Of a stretch of 64,000 nt of DNA, positions 16,426 through 24,800 are shown piece by piece. Each line of letters begins with the position of its first letter. The first letter of the stretch is position 1. Origin of the DNA: JANXLS01 sp035308565. GTDB lineage: Bacteria > Planctomycetota > SZUA-567 > H5-PLA8. The stretch is taken from the NCBI GenBank assembly GCA_035308565.1, contig DATGGK010000074.1, positions 38,159 to 102,158 of the forward strand, given 5' to 3'. Under the pieces are notes generated by a model. It saw nothing but the letters and a program-made list of their open reading frames with translations. It made no database searches and was not told the DNA's origin. The translations under genes and the position numbers were made by a program.

Positions 16426-16881
16426 TTAGTTCAACTTCGCCAGCGCCGCCTGCACCGCCGCCATGTCGCGCGCTTCAGGCGTCTTCTCCTGAATCTGCAC
16501 GAACGCGACCTTGCCGCTCTTGTCCACAATCACCGTCGCGCGCTGGCTGATGAACGGGACTTTCGGGTGCACAAGGCCGTACTTCGCGGTCGTTTCCAGC
16601 ATCGGATCGGCCAGCAAATCGTGCCCGATCTTGCGCTCGGTTTTGAACGCCTTGTGGCTGTACGCGCTGTCGCGGCTGATCCCGACGACGACGTTGTTTG
16701 GCCCGTACAAGCTCTTGTCATTGCTGATCGCGCAGTTTTCCTTCTCGCACGTTGGACTCCAATCCAACGGGTACCACAGCAGCACCACGTTCTTGCCCTT
16801 CTGCGCGCTCAACGTCCACTCTTTGTCGTCCTGAGTCTTGAGCGTGAAATCGGGGGGCACGTCGCCAACTTGAATGGGCAT
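16426..16881 (-). CDS. Thiol peroxidase of the AhpC/TSA-Bcp family
   Basis: A 151-residue cytoplasmic peroxiredoxin reducing peroxides with a thioredoxin-type donor. It has the peroxidatic cysteine motif PLDWSPTCEKENC, in which the second Cys five residues on may act in resolution, as in Bcp-like enzymes. The family opening VGDVPPDFTLKTQ and the SQRATVIVDKSGKVAFVQ segment are present. A GGAGAG ribosome site precedes the start. Note that the loop P-x-x-x-T-x-x-C is reduced to P-T-C with W before it, within family variation. Confidence 0.9.
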   Translation of the reverse strand: MPIQVGDVPPDFTLKTQDDKEWTLSAQKGKNVVLLWYPLDWSPTCEKENCAISNDKSLYGPNNVVVGISRDSAYSHKAFKTERKIGHDLLADPMLETTAKYGLVHPKVPFISQRATVIVDKSGKVAFVQIQEKTPEARDMAAVQAALAKLN

Positions 16882-16902
16882 GGGAAAGCTCTCCTATTAA
16901 AT

Positions 16903-16925
16903 GGTGCAGGCATGCATGCCTGCGA
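16903..16925. repeat. REP-like palindrome, family C (TGCAGGCATGCATGCCTGC)
   Basis: Hairpin GCAGGCAT/ATGCCTGC between the Uma2 gene stop and the peroxiredoxin start. Related copies occur at 32601, 50887-50960 and 53663-53715. Confidence 0.78.
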
Positions 16926-16935
16926 AACTAAAACT

Positions 16936-17493
16936 TTAAACCCCGGTTGCCTCAAAAAGATCGCTGATTTTGAGCTCGAAGCCGGGTAGCAGCCGTTCGC
17001 TTTTCAAGATGTCATGCTCCGATAGCTCGCGTGGATTTCCGGGGCTGCGAACGCTGATCGTTCGGAGGTTTGGATCGATCAGCCAGACCTCTTTGACTCC
17101 GGCGGCAAAGTAATCGGCGACTTTCTGATTTACATCGTAAACCAGATCATTGGGCGAAATGACTTCGACGGCGATATCCGGCGCAATCGTGCTATGCCCC
17201 GTGGGAATTTGTTTGTTTGGGAATCTTCCGGCTAGCACGACCGACACGTCCGGGCTGCGCACTTTCGTCTGCATCCACTGAGGACATTGATAAGTTCCTT
17301 CGCAATTCACAATTCCCAGCTTTGATTGACGGAGATAAGTTTCGAGAAACCAGCCCAGCACAAATGCAATCCTGTTTGCAAAGAAACCCATGTCCTTCTC
17401 CACCAGTTGTCCGTCGATCAACTCGTAGCGCTTATCGTCGTTGATGGCGAGCATTTCTTCAGGCGTGATCTGTTTTTCGGTGACTGTCGGCAT
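16936..17493 (-). CDS. Uma2 family protein (DUF820, PD-(D/E)XK nuclease fold)
   Basis: A 185-residue protein of the large Uma2 family, predicted endonuclease fold with unproven activity. Motifs: RYELIDGQLVEKD, RSPDVSVV, APDIAVEVISPNDLVYDVNQKVADY and GVKEVWLIDPN. Candidate active-site residues are the D of SPDVS, the E of VEVISP and the K of QKVADY. It is distinct from the two longer Uma2 proteins at 41.7 and 43.2 kb. A GGAGAA site precedes the start. Confidence 0.88.
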   Translation of the reverse strand: MPTVTEKQITPEEMLAINDDKRYELIDGQLVEKDMGFFANRIAFVLGWFLETYLRQSKLGIVNCEGTYQCPQWMQTKVRSPDVSVVLAGRFPNKQIPTGHSTIAPDIAVEVISPNDLVYDVNQKVADYFAAGVKEVWLIDPNLRTISVRSPGNPRELSEHDILKSERLLPGFELKISDLFEATGV

Positions 17494-17511
17494 GGCCGTT
17501 CTCCGTCTTTC

Positions 17512-18552
17512 CTATCCCTTTTTTACCACACCCAACAGCCGCCGCACAATCTCATCCGGCGTGATCTCTTCGCTCTCCGCGTGAAAATTCGTCACCACTC
17601 GGTGCCGAAGCACCAGCGGCGCGACCGCTTCCACGTCGCCGGTCGATGCCGCAAAATTCCCGCGGATCGCCGCGCGCGCTTTCGCCGCAAGAATCAAATA
17701 CTGGCTCGCGCGCGGACCGGCGCCCCAGCGCACAAATTGCTTCACAAAATCCGGCGCTTCGTCGGTCTTCGGGCGCGTGGCCGTGACCAGATCGACGGCG
17801 TATTTGATCACCGAATCGCCCACCGGAATTTTGCGCACGACATTCTGCACTTCTGCGACCTGCTCGGCGTTCAGCACGCGGTTCAAATTAATGTCGCGCA
17901 GCGCCGTCGTCGCGCGCACGATGTCCATCTCTTCCTGCTTGCTCGGATAATCGATTTTGATCTCGAACATGAAGCGGTCCAACTGCGCTTCCGGCAGCGG
18001 GTACGTGCCTTCCTGTTCGATTGGATTCTGGGTGGCGAGCACAAAAAACGGTTCCGGCAGATGAAACGTCTCGCCGCCCGCCGTGACGCGGTGCTCTTCC
18101 ATTGCTTCGAGCAGCGCCGCCTGCGTCTTCGGCGGGGTGCGGTTGATTTCGTCGGCCAGAATCAAGTTCGCAAAAATCGGTCCTTTGATAAATCGAAAAC
18201 TGCGCTGCCGCGTAGCCTGGTCTTCTTCGATCACATCCGTGCCGACGATGTCGCTGGGCATCAAATCCGGCGTGAACTGCACGCGGTTGAAACTCAGATC
18301 GAGAATCTGCGAAATCGTCCGCACCATCAGCGTCTTCGCCAATCCGGGCACGCCCACCATTAATGCATGACCGCGGCAGAACAGCGCCATGAGAATCTGG
18401 TCGATGGCCTCTTTCTGACCAATCACGACCTTGGCCATCTCCTGCTGCAATTTGTCGCGCCCCTGGCGCAGCACGTCAACCAGTTTCAAATCGTCAGCGG
18501 CGGGCGTGGACGGCGCGGGCGGCGCGCTCGCCGCAGTGGGAATCGATGACAT
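17512..18552 (-). CDS. MoxR-type AAA+ ATPase
   Basis: A 346-residue MoxR ATPase, a chaperone-like remodeller that in other genomes works with VWA-domain proteins. Start at 18552 has GGAG at seven bases. Walker A is GVPGLAKT (about residue 64), Walker B LILADEINRTPPKTQAALLE, and sensor region LATQNPIEQEGTYPLPEAQLDRF; the C-terminal lid helix bundle follows. Unusually, no VWA, DUF58 or transglutaminase gene lies next to it; neighbours are Uma2 and a LysM protein on the other strand. The first 20 residues are Ala/Pro-rich and disordered. Confidence 0.93.
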   Translation of the reverse strand: MSSIPTAASAPPAPSTPAADDLKLVDVLRQGRDKLQQEMAKVVIGQKEAIDQILMALFCRGHALMVGVPGLAKTLMVRTISQILDLSFNRVQFTPDLMPSDIVGTDVIEEDQATRQRSFRFIKGPIFANLILADEINRTPPKTQAALLEAMEEHRVTAGGETFHLPEPFFVLATQNPIEQEGTYPLPEAQLDRFMFEIKIDYPSKQEEMDIVRATTALRDINLNRVLNAEQVAEVQNVVRKIPVGDSVIKYAVDLVTATRPKTDEAPDFVKQFVRWGAGPRASQYLILAAKARAAIRGNFAASTGDVEAVAPLVLRHRVVTNFHAESEEITPDEIVRRLLGVVKKG

Positions 18553-18670
18553 TTCAAGCTCCGATAATCTGTAGTCGTTCCAACACAAAATGAGTCCTGT
18601 TTATACTGGCGAGGGCGCGCCTGGGTCAAATACAGGTGTGCGTTTTGCGCGAAGTTGACGACATCTTTAA

Positions 18671-18711
18671 GTGCTGAGTCCTGAGTCCTGAGTGCCGAAT
18701 CCTGAGTCCTG
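18671..18711. repeat. 7-bp tandem array (GAGTCCT)
   Basis: About six units of GAGTCCT with variants (GAGTGCT, GAATCCT) between the divergent MoxR and LysM-protein genes, ending ten bases before the ATG at 18722. Confidence 0.9.
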
Positions 18712-18721
18712 AAAATATTCG

Positions 18722-19645
18722 ATGCGGAAACAAATGCTCGATTTGCTGCGAACCCCGCGCCGTCAGTTTCATGCCGTTCATGTGCCACTGGGCTTGCCAG
18801 TGTCGCATCGGAGGCGCTCATTGGATGTCAAGCCTGCCTCTCGCCGGCAGTTTGCGCCCACCATCGCGCGAAGCGCGCCGTTTGTCCTTGCATTTTGCGC
18901 AACCCTTACGCTCTCGCTGCTCGCCGCCGATACAACCCTCGGCGAATGCTCCGCGGGCGCCGACACGCTCCAAATTCTCCTCCGCGAAAATCCCGACGGC
19001 AAAAGAATTTTCGCTCTCTCCGCTGGCACGCGCACCAGCCATCAAAGTTTCAACCTTCAAACACCCTGCCCCGCCGATCTCAATAAAAAACTTGCCGCCC
19101 CATTGAGAATCGAAGCCACCGATCCCGCAAACCCCTTCAGCGTCATCGCCAATTTCAGCATCGACGCTCAAAGCGGCGACGCGAAATTCGTCAGCGTTTG
19201 GTTGCTCAAATCAGCCGATCGTTGGACGCTGCGCGGCGAATGGTCCGTCGATAAATTCAATCACAAGGAACTCGGCGAAAAAAACGAAACGCAATCCTTC
19301 GCCTTCCAACCCGGCAACATCCTGCGCCGCTCCGTCAGCCGCAACAACATCGACGGCGTGCAGACCACCTGTCCGCAAGGCTGCTGCAAAATCTGGCAGA
19401 CCAAAACGCTCGTCACCGAAGAAGTCGAAACGCTGGCCTGGAACGAATCCGAGCGCGCCGCCGAACGCCGCACCTTTTTCCGCACTTACGTCGCGCAATA
19501 CGGCGAAAGCCTGCTGACCATCGCCACAAAAATCTACGGCGACCCCATGAAGATTTCGACGCTCTACTTTTTCAATCCACAGTTGCAGAAGCAGGAAACA
19601 CTCAACGAAGGCCAGAAAATCATTGTCGAGAAAGTGCCGCGTTAA
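18722..19645 (+). CDS. Exported protein with C-terminal LysM-like domain
   Basis: Up to 307 residues. The last 50 (TYVAQYGESLLTIATKIYGDP...LNEGQKIIVEK) fit a LysM peptidoglycan-binding module. Upstream, residues 75-230 contain several Cys (GECSAG, TTCPQGCCKIW) but no known domain. The start is uncertain: a hydrophobic segment SAPFVLAFCATLTLSLLAA lies at about 52-70, and the first 32 codons include a palindrome (CACTGG-CCAGTG, 18786-18802), so a TTG at 18818 (MDVKPASRR) may be the real start giving a normal signal peptide. Probably periplasmic and cell-wall associated. Confidence 0.75.
   Translation: MRKQMLDLLRTPRRQFHAVHVPLGLPVSHRRRSLDVKPASRRQFAPTIARSAPFVLAFCATLTLSLLAADTTLGECSAGADTLQILLRENPDGKRIFALSAGTRTSHQSFNLQTPCPADLNKKLAAPLRIEATDPANPFSVIANFSIDAQSGDAKFVSVWLLKSADRWTLRGEWSVDKFNHKELGEKNETQSFAFQPGNILRRSVSRNNIDGVQTTCPQGCCKIWQTKTLVTEEVETLAWNESERAAERRTFFRTYVAQYGESLLTIATKIYGDPMKISTLYFFNPQLQKQETLNEGQKIIVEKVPR
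18786..18802. repeat. REP-like palindrome (CACTGG-GCTTG-CCAGTG)
   Basis: A short perfect inverted repeat with five-base loop near the 5' end of the LysM-protein reading frame. Confidence 0.6.
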
Positions 19646-19647
19646 TT

Positions 19648-20358
19648 TCAATTCTCCTCAATCTTCTCCACCTTCCGTTCAATCCACTCGTTCGGCAGCG
19701 CAAAATCCGCATCACTGGGCTTTGCAATTTCCTTAATCTCAGAAAATCGCTCGGTCACTTCATCGCCTTCGTCCGGCACATAATGAATCTCGTCGAAGAA
19801 TAGTCCGCCCTCCACGATGCGCGCCTGAATCCGCTTGTGCAAGCGGCGCGACGCGCCGGTTTTTTTATCGAGAACCACTCGAAGCAACGAAGATTTTCCC
19901 TCGCCGCCCGGCTTTAAAAAAATGTGCATCGCAAAAAGCGGCTCCAGCGCTTTAATGTCGCCGGTCATCGCCGCTTGAATCCGCGCCAGCGCCTTTGGCG
20001 CATTCGAGAAATCCTTAACGAAGATCGTCTTTTGCGTCGGCGCGTATTCTGAAATTTGAGCGCCATCCAGCAGCCACGCCTTTGCCGCCGGCTTCGTAAA
20101 CTTGCGCAGCATCCGCGCGGGCCGTTCGAGCAGCAGTTCGCCTTCCTCGACCCGCTTGCCCGCAAGATCCTCAACTTCCGCCTTGATTATCGCGCGGACG
20201 TACGGATGCGCTTTGAACGCCTCCCCCATAGCCCGCAGCGTCTTCTCGGATTCCTCCGCCGACAGTTCGCGCTCGCCGGCCTCGGGCGCGGGCGGTTCGG
20301 CCGCGGCGATCATTCCAATGCTGACACAAAAAAGCGAAAGAACAAAACCCCTCTTCAT
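19648..20358 (-). CDS. LolA-like periplasmic lipid/lipoprotein-carrier protein
   Basis: A 236-residue protein with signal peptide (GFVLSLFCVSIGMIAAA), then a region with the LolA/LppX half-barrel pattern: EDLAGKRVEEGELLLERPARMLRKF, AWLLDGAQISEYAPTQKTIFV, followed by SDADFALP near the end. The family carries lipoproteins or lipids across the periplasm or acts as an outer-membrane sorting factor; here the assignment is to the fold, not to LolA itself. An ATG four codons upstream (20370) is also possible. Upstream is an AGGAG-containing heptad array that could serve as ribosome sites. It converges with the LysM gene with two bases between the stops. Confidence 0.75.
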   Translation of the reverse strand: MKRGFVLSLFCVSIGMIAAAEPPAPEAGERELSAEESEKTLRAMGEAFKAHPYVRAIIKAEVEDLAGKRVEEGELLLERPARMLRKFTKPAAKAWLLDGAQISEYAPTQKTIFVKDFSNAPKALARIQAAMTGDIKALEPLFAMHIFLKPGGEGKSSLLRVVLDKKTGASRRLHKRIQARIVEGGLFFDEIHYVPDEGDEVTERFSEIKEIAKPSDADFALPNEWIERKVEKIEEN

Positions 20359-20374
20359 GCAACCACGCAAGCTT

Positions 20375-20420
20375 TCTGACTCCTGACTCCTGACCCCTGA
20401 TCCCTGACTCCTGGACCCTC
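20375..20420. repeat. 7-bp tandem array (CTGACTC)
   Basis: About six units of CTGACTC/CTGACCC/CTGATCC. On the minus strand the array reads AGGAGTC repeatedly just upstream of the LolA-like start, and it abuts the stop of the upstream LOG gene. Confidence 0.9.
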
Positions 20421-21003
20421 AACTCTCCACCGGCCCAATCCACCGCGTCCGCCGGGGCGCCTCGTAGCGCGCCAATTTCTCCATCAACTCCGCCGGTTCG
20501 CGCGCATCCATCAGCAGCGCGCGGTCATCCGCGCGCACGAACTTCTCTTCGACCGCATGATCCAACAGCGCCAGCAACGGATTGAAATACCCCGCCGTGT
20601 TTAGCAGGCCGCATGGTTTGGCGTGAATGCCAAGCTGCGCCCACGTCAGGACCTCGCAGAGTTCCTCAAACGTGCCAAGACCGCCGGGCAGCGCCGCAAA
20701 TCCATCCGACAACTCCGCCATCTTCGCCTTGCGCTCGTGCATCGAATCGACCACATGCAGCGCGCTCAATCCCGTGTGCTTCAACTCCTTCGTCGCCAGC
20801 TTCTCCGGAATCACCCCGATGACTTCGCCGCCGGCTTCCAACGCCGCATCCGCCGCCGCGCCCATCAGCCCGGTGCGCCCGCCGCCAAACACAAGCCCCA
20901 CCCCGCTGCGAGCCAGCAAGGCCCCCATCGCGCGCGCCGCGTCCATGTACTCCGCCCGACGGCCGACACTTGATCCGCAAAAAATACAAAGCCGTTTGAT
21001 CAT
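20419..21003 (-). CDS. LOG-family (TIGR00730) nucleotide phosphoribohydrolase
   Basis: A 194-residue Rossmann-like enzyme predicted to release free base from nucleoside 5'-monophosphates (cytokinin-activating LOG family). Start at 21003 (MIKRLCIFCGSS). The hallmark motifs are GLVFGGGRTGLMGAAADAAL and LPGGLGTFEELCEVLTWAQLG, containing the catalytic R and E. It lies 14 bases after the HAD phosphatase stop in a minus-strand run. A heptad array with AGGAAGT units precedes the start. Confidence 0.92.
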   Translation of the reverse strand: MIKRLCIFCGSSVGRRAEYMDAARAMGALLARSGVGLVFGGGRTGLMGAAADAALEAGGEVIGVIPEKLATKELKHTGLSALHVVDSMHERKAKMAELSDGFAALPGGLGTFEELCEVLTWAQLGIHAKPCGLLNTAGYFNPLLALLDHAVEEKFVRADDRALLMDAREPAELMEKLARYEAPRRTRWIGPVES

Positions 21004-21048
21004 ATTCCTGCCACTTCCTACTCCCTGCTTCCCACTTCTTCCCGCCAC
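21004..21048. repeat. 7-bp-period array (CACTTCC/TACTCCC) overlapping a gene end
   Basis: About five units. It encodes the last residues (EEVGSRE-stop) of the HAD gene and continues to the ATG of the LOG gene, where its minus-strand units contain AGGA. Confidence 0.82.
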
Positions 21049-21716
21049 TCCGCAATCTCCCACCCGCGCCGCAACGCAATTTTTCGCAGCCGCCGGTCTG
21101 GACTGACTGCCACCGGATGCCCCACCGCGTAAAGCATGTTCGCATCCCCAAACGCATCGCCAAATGCATAAGACTTTGCGAGGTCGATGTGCCCGCGCAG
21201 CGCATGCTTGATCACCGCGACGTATTTCGCGCTGCCGGTCAGCGGCGCATGATTCATCTCGCCGGTGAAGACTCCATTTTTTTCGATCAATCCCGGCGCA
21301 ATCAGTTCAGCGTTCAACAATTCCGCCAGTGGCTGCAAAATAAAATCCAGCCCGCCGGTCACCAGCACGATCGGTACGTCCTCCTTCTTCAGCGCCTCCA
21401 TCCGCTCCAGCGCCTGCGGAAAAATGCGCGGCTTGATGCATTCGTCAAAACACGCCCGCACGTTTTCGCGCGCCCACTGCGCATTAATGCCGCGATAGCT
21501 TCGATAAATCGATCGATTCGATGCCCCGCGGTTGAACCGATCGACCAGCAGCCACCACGGCCCGCGCAGCGGCAGGCTCGCGATCCAGAGCTTGTCGGCC
21601 AACGCCGCGCGCTTGCGCCGAAACCAGAGCAGCGGCATGACGATGTTCGTCGCCGCAATCGTCCCGTCCACGTCGCAATACGCGGCGGCCGCATGGTCGC
21701 TTTCCGTCCCCCGCAA
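21018..21716 (-). CDS. HAD-IB family phosphatase
   Basis: A HAD hydrolase with motif I YCDVDGT, motif II VPIVLVTGG and motif III FGDAFGDANML, related to phosphoserine-phosphatase-like SerB/CicA proteins. Cap-region sequence (WFRRKRAALADKLW, RSYRGINAQWARENV) is typical of HAD-IB enzymes. The start is uncertain: the frame runs up to ATGs at 21842 and 21881 inside the megaenzyme gene, but the TTG at 21716 gives the usual short lead before motif I. The position just after the acyltransferase-containing megaenzyme suggests a lipid-phosphate substrate, which is only a guess. Confidence 0.8.
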   Translation of the reverse strand: MRGTESDHAAAAYCDVDGTIAATNIVMPLLWFRRKRAALADKLWIASLPLRGPWWLLVDRFNRGASNRSIYRSYRGINAQWARENVRACFDECIKPRIFPQALERMEALKKEDVPIVLVTGGLDFILQPLAELLNAELIAPGLIEKNGVFTGEMNHAPLTGSAKYVAVIKHALRGHIDLAKSYAFGDAFGDANMLYAVGHPVAVSPDRRLRKIALRRGWEIAEWREEVGSRE

Positions 21717-21807
21717 GGACGTCCCGCCGGCGCTTTGCCGCTCAGTTTCCAGAACTCGCCTCCAAGAATCCGCAAAACAACTCGTGTAAATTCGTGCGAT
21801 TCGTTGT

Positions 21808-24800
21808 TCAACCCAGCGCTTCAATCCGCGCCCGCAATTCATTCGCCGCGCGCCGATACAATTCCGTCGCCTGCGCCGCACCGCGCTCCTTGCGGATCGC
21901 GCTGAAATCCACCGGCTTGCCCACCGTCACCGCGATGCGTTTCGGCCGCGGGACCATGCGCCCCTTCGGCAGCGATTCGAACGTCCCGCGCAAATTCACT
22001 GGCACGATCGGCACGTCCAATTCCACTGCCAGCACCCCCACGCCGCTGCGGAACGATTGCAATTCGCCGGTGATGGAGCGCGTGCCTTCTGGGAAAAGCA
22101 AAATCGCGCGCCCGCTGTCCAGCACCGTCTTGCAAAGCGCCAGACCGTCGGCGATATTCTCTTCGCGGTCAAACGGCAGCGCGTTGAGGAACGTCGAGAA
22201 GAACCAACTTTTGAGTGTCGTGTCGAAGAAATAATCCTTCGCGCCCATCACGTGCAAACTCTTAGCGCGTGAGCCAAGCACTTCGCGAATCGCCATCGAA
22301 TCCAGATGGCTGCAATGGTTCGCCGCGAGAATGTACGCGCCGCCAGGCGGAATATTCTCCAGCCCGCGGCCTTCAACGCGCAGCCACGTGTTCATGAACA
22401 CCGACGCCGTCGATCCGAACACGCCTTGCAGCACCGTCTTTGACACCGATCCCTTCAAGCTGCTCTTCACGTCTTCGATATTTTGCGACGAGCGCGAAAG
22501 AATGCCCGTGCCCGAATCCAGCCGGCTGGAAGCCGGCGCTCCACCTGCTTTCAGCGCGTCCTCAACGACGGTCACCGCGTCGCGTAGCGTGAAGAGCTTG
22601 CCTTCGTGCCCCGGCGGAATGCGCACGTTAAAACGCAATTCCAGCTTGCTGATCAAATCCATCCGCGCGATTGAATCCAGCGCCAGATCGATCTCCAGTT
22701 TCGTCGAAGGCGACAGTTCCGACGCCTTCATGCGTCCGGATAATTCCGCGGCCGTGCGCGCGACTTCGACAAAAATCGCAGACTCGCGCGCCGCCACGTC
22801 GCTCTGCGCCGCGGCGACCGCGACCGCGTCTAGCGCGGTGGCGCTGGCCGCCGCTTTCCCGCCGCCCGCGTAACGCTCGCGAACTTTGTTGCGCTGAATC
22901 TTCAGCGTTGATGTCTTGGGCAAATCCTCGTCTTGAAACTCCACCCGCGCCACACGCTGGTGGCTCGGCAGCGCCTGATTGGCGCGGTCCACTGCGGATT
23001 CGACCGAATTGCGCAGAGCATTGTGGTGCGGGCTTCCACCCTGCATATTTTCGTTCTTCAGCACAATCACCGCCGCAACCTCCTCGCCGTGCCCTGCACG
23101 CGACGGCAATCCAACCACGCACAACTCTTTGACGCCGGCAATGTCCTTGAGCGCCAATTCGATTTCGTCCGGATACACATTTTTCCCCGCAGTCGTGACG
23201 ATCACGTCCTTCAATCGGCCGGTGATGTGCAGATAGCCATCCTTGTCGATGCGCCCAAGATCGCCGGTTTTGAACCAGCCGCTCTCGAAAACCTGCGCGG
23301 TCGCGTCGGGATTGCGCCAGTAGCCCTGCATGATCACCGGCCCGCGCGCGCGCACTTCGCCGATGCCGTCGGCGCCCGGAGCGTGAATGCGCATCTCCAC
23401 GCCCGGCACCGCCGGCCCGACTGAGCCCGCTTTCGTCGCGCTGAGCGGATTGACAGTGAGAACCGGCGACGTCTCAGTCAGCCCGTATCCCTCGCAAATC
23501 GTGATGCCGAAATCTTTGAAGAACGTGTATATCTCGGGGTCGAGCGGTGCGCCGCCGCACACGAACAGCCGCACATGCCCGCCAAAACCGTCGTGAACTT
23601 TTTTGAAAATGCTTTTGCGCGCGTCGGGATTTCCGAAAAGCTCCAGCGTTCCCGCCAGACTCTTTCCCACGCTTGCGCTGATCTTTGCGACGGTGCCCGA
23701 TGCGGCAATCTGCGCTTTAATGCGATCCATGAAAAGCTGAAAGAGCCGCGGCACGCCCAGCACCACGGTGATCTCCGCCAGCTTCATCGTCGCGGCTATG
23801 TCCTGAATCGATTCGATGTGGTGAATCGTCGAGCCGCCGTACATCGGAATCAAAAATCCGCAACTGAATTCGAAGGCATGATGCAGCGGCAGCACCGACA
23901 AAAAGCGGTCGTTCTGCATCGGCTCCAACACCTCCGCGACGGCCAGCGCATCGGCGACAACATTGGCGTGGCTCAGCATCACACCCTTCGGTTCCCTCGT
24001 CGTGCCGCTCGTGAAAAGGATCGACGCCGGTGACTCCGGCGCCGGATCGCGCAGCGGCCGCTCGCCCATCGACGCCTCCGGATACGTCCACGCCGAACCC
24101 TCGTGCGGATTCAATTCGTTCAGTACATTCAGCAGCGGCAATCCGCAATCTCCAAATTCATCCGCGCCGTTTTTGAGAATCGCCGGCGACACAACGATCG
24201 CTTTGGCCTCGACCAATTTCGCCAGACGCAGCGCATCTTTTTCCGGCATCATTCGGTCCAGCGGCACAACCGTGCAATTCGCGCGCGAAACAGACAGATA
24301 CGCCAGCGCCCATTCCGGCGAATTCTCCGCCATCAGCACAACTCGGTCGCCGGCGATCAGCCCCAATCTTGGAATGAGTTTGCGCGCCAATTCGCTTGCG
24401 CGTTCGTACATCTCCGCATACGTAATGCGCATCACTGCGCCACCGCGCCGGATTTCGACCAGTGCTTTGTCGCCGTACCGATCCGCTCCGCGCGCGCACA
24501 AATCGACGACCGTCTGCGGCACGCCGCGCACGAGCATGCCCGTTTCCTTGCGCGCGCCGATGCGCTTGAGCGCCTTTTCCTTCTCCTCATCCAGCAACGT
24601 GCCTTCGCCCGCGCCTGTCCGCGGCACGCTTTCCATGCGCAGAATATTGCGCTTCAAGCCTGGAATGTGAACGTCCTGCAAATAGCTCTTCCAGCGAATC
24701 GCGCGCGGATCGAAATCAAACGCCGCGCGTTCGTCCGGCGGCAGCGCGCTGAGCAGTTCCAGCGCATGCCCAATTTCGTAACGGCACTCGAGATTTACGT

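Noticed and set aside
16936..17493. Uma2 plus MoxR plus EVE as a defence island
   Set aside because: No restriction, toxin, CRISPR or other defence core gene is nearby; these genes are scattered among housekeeping functions.
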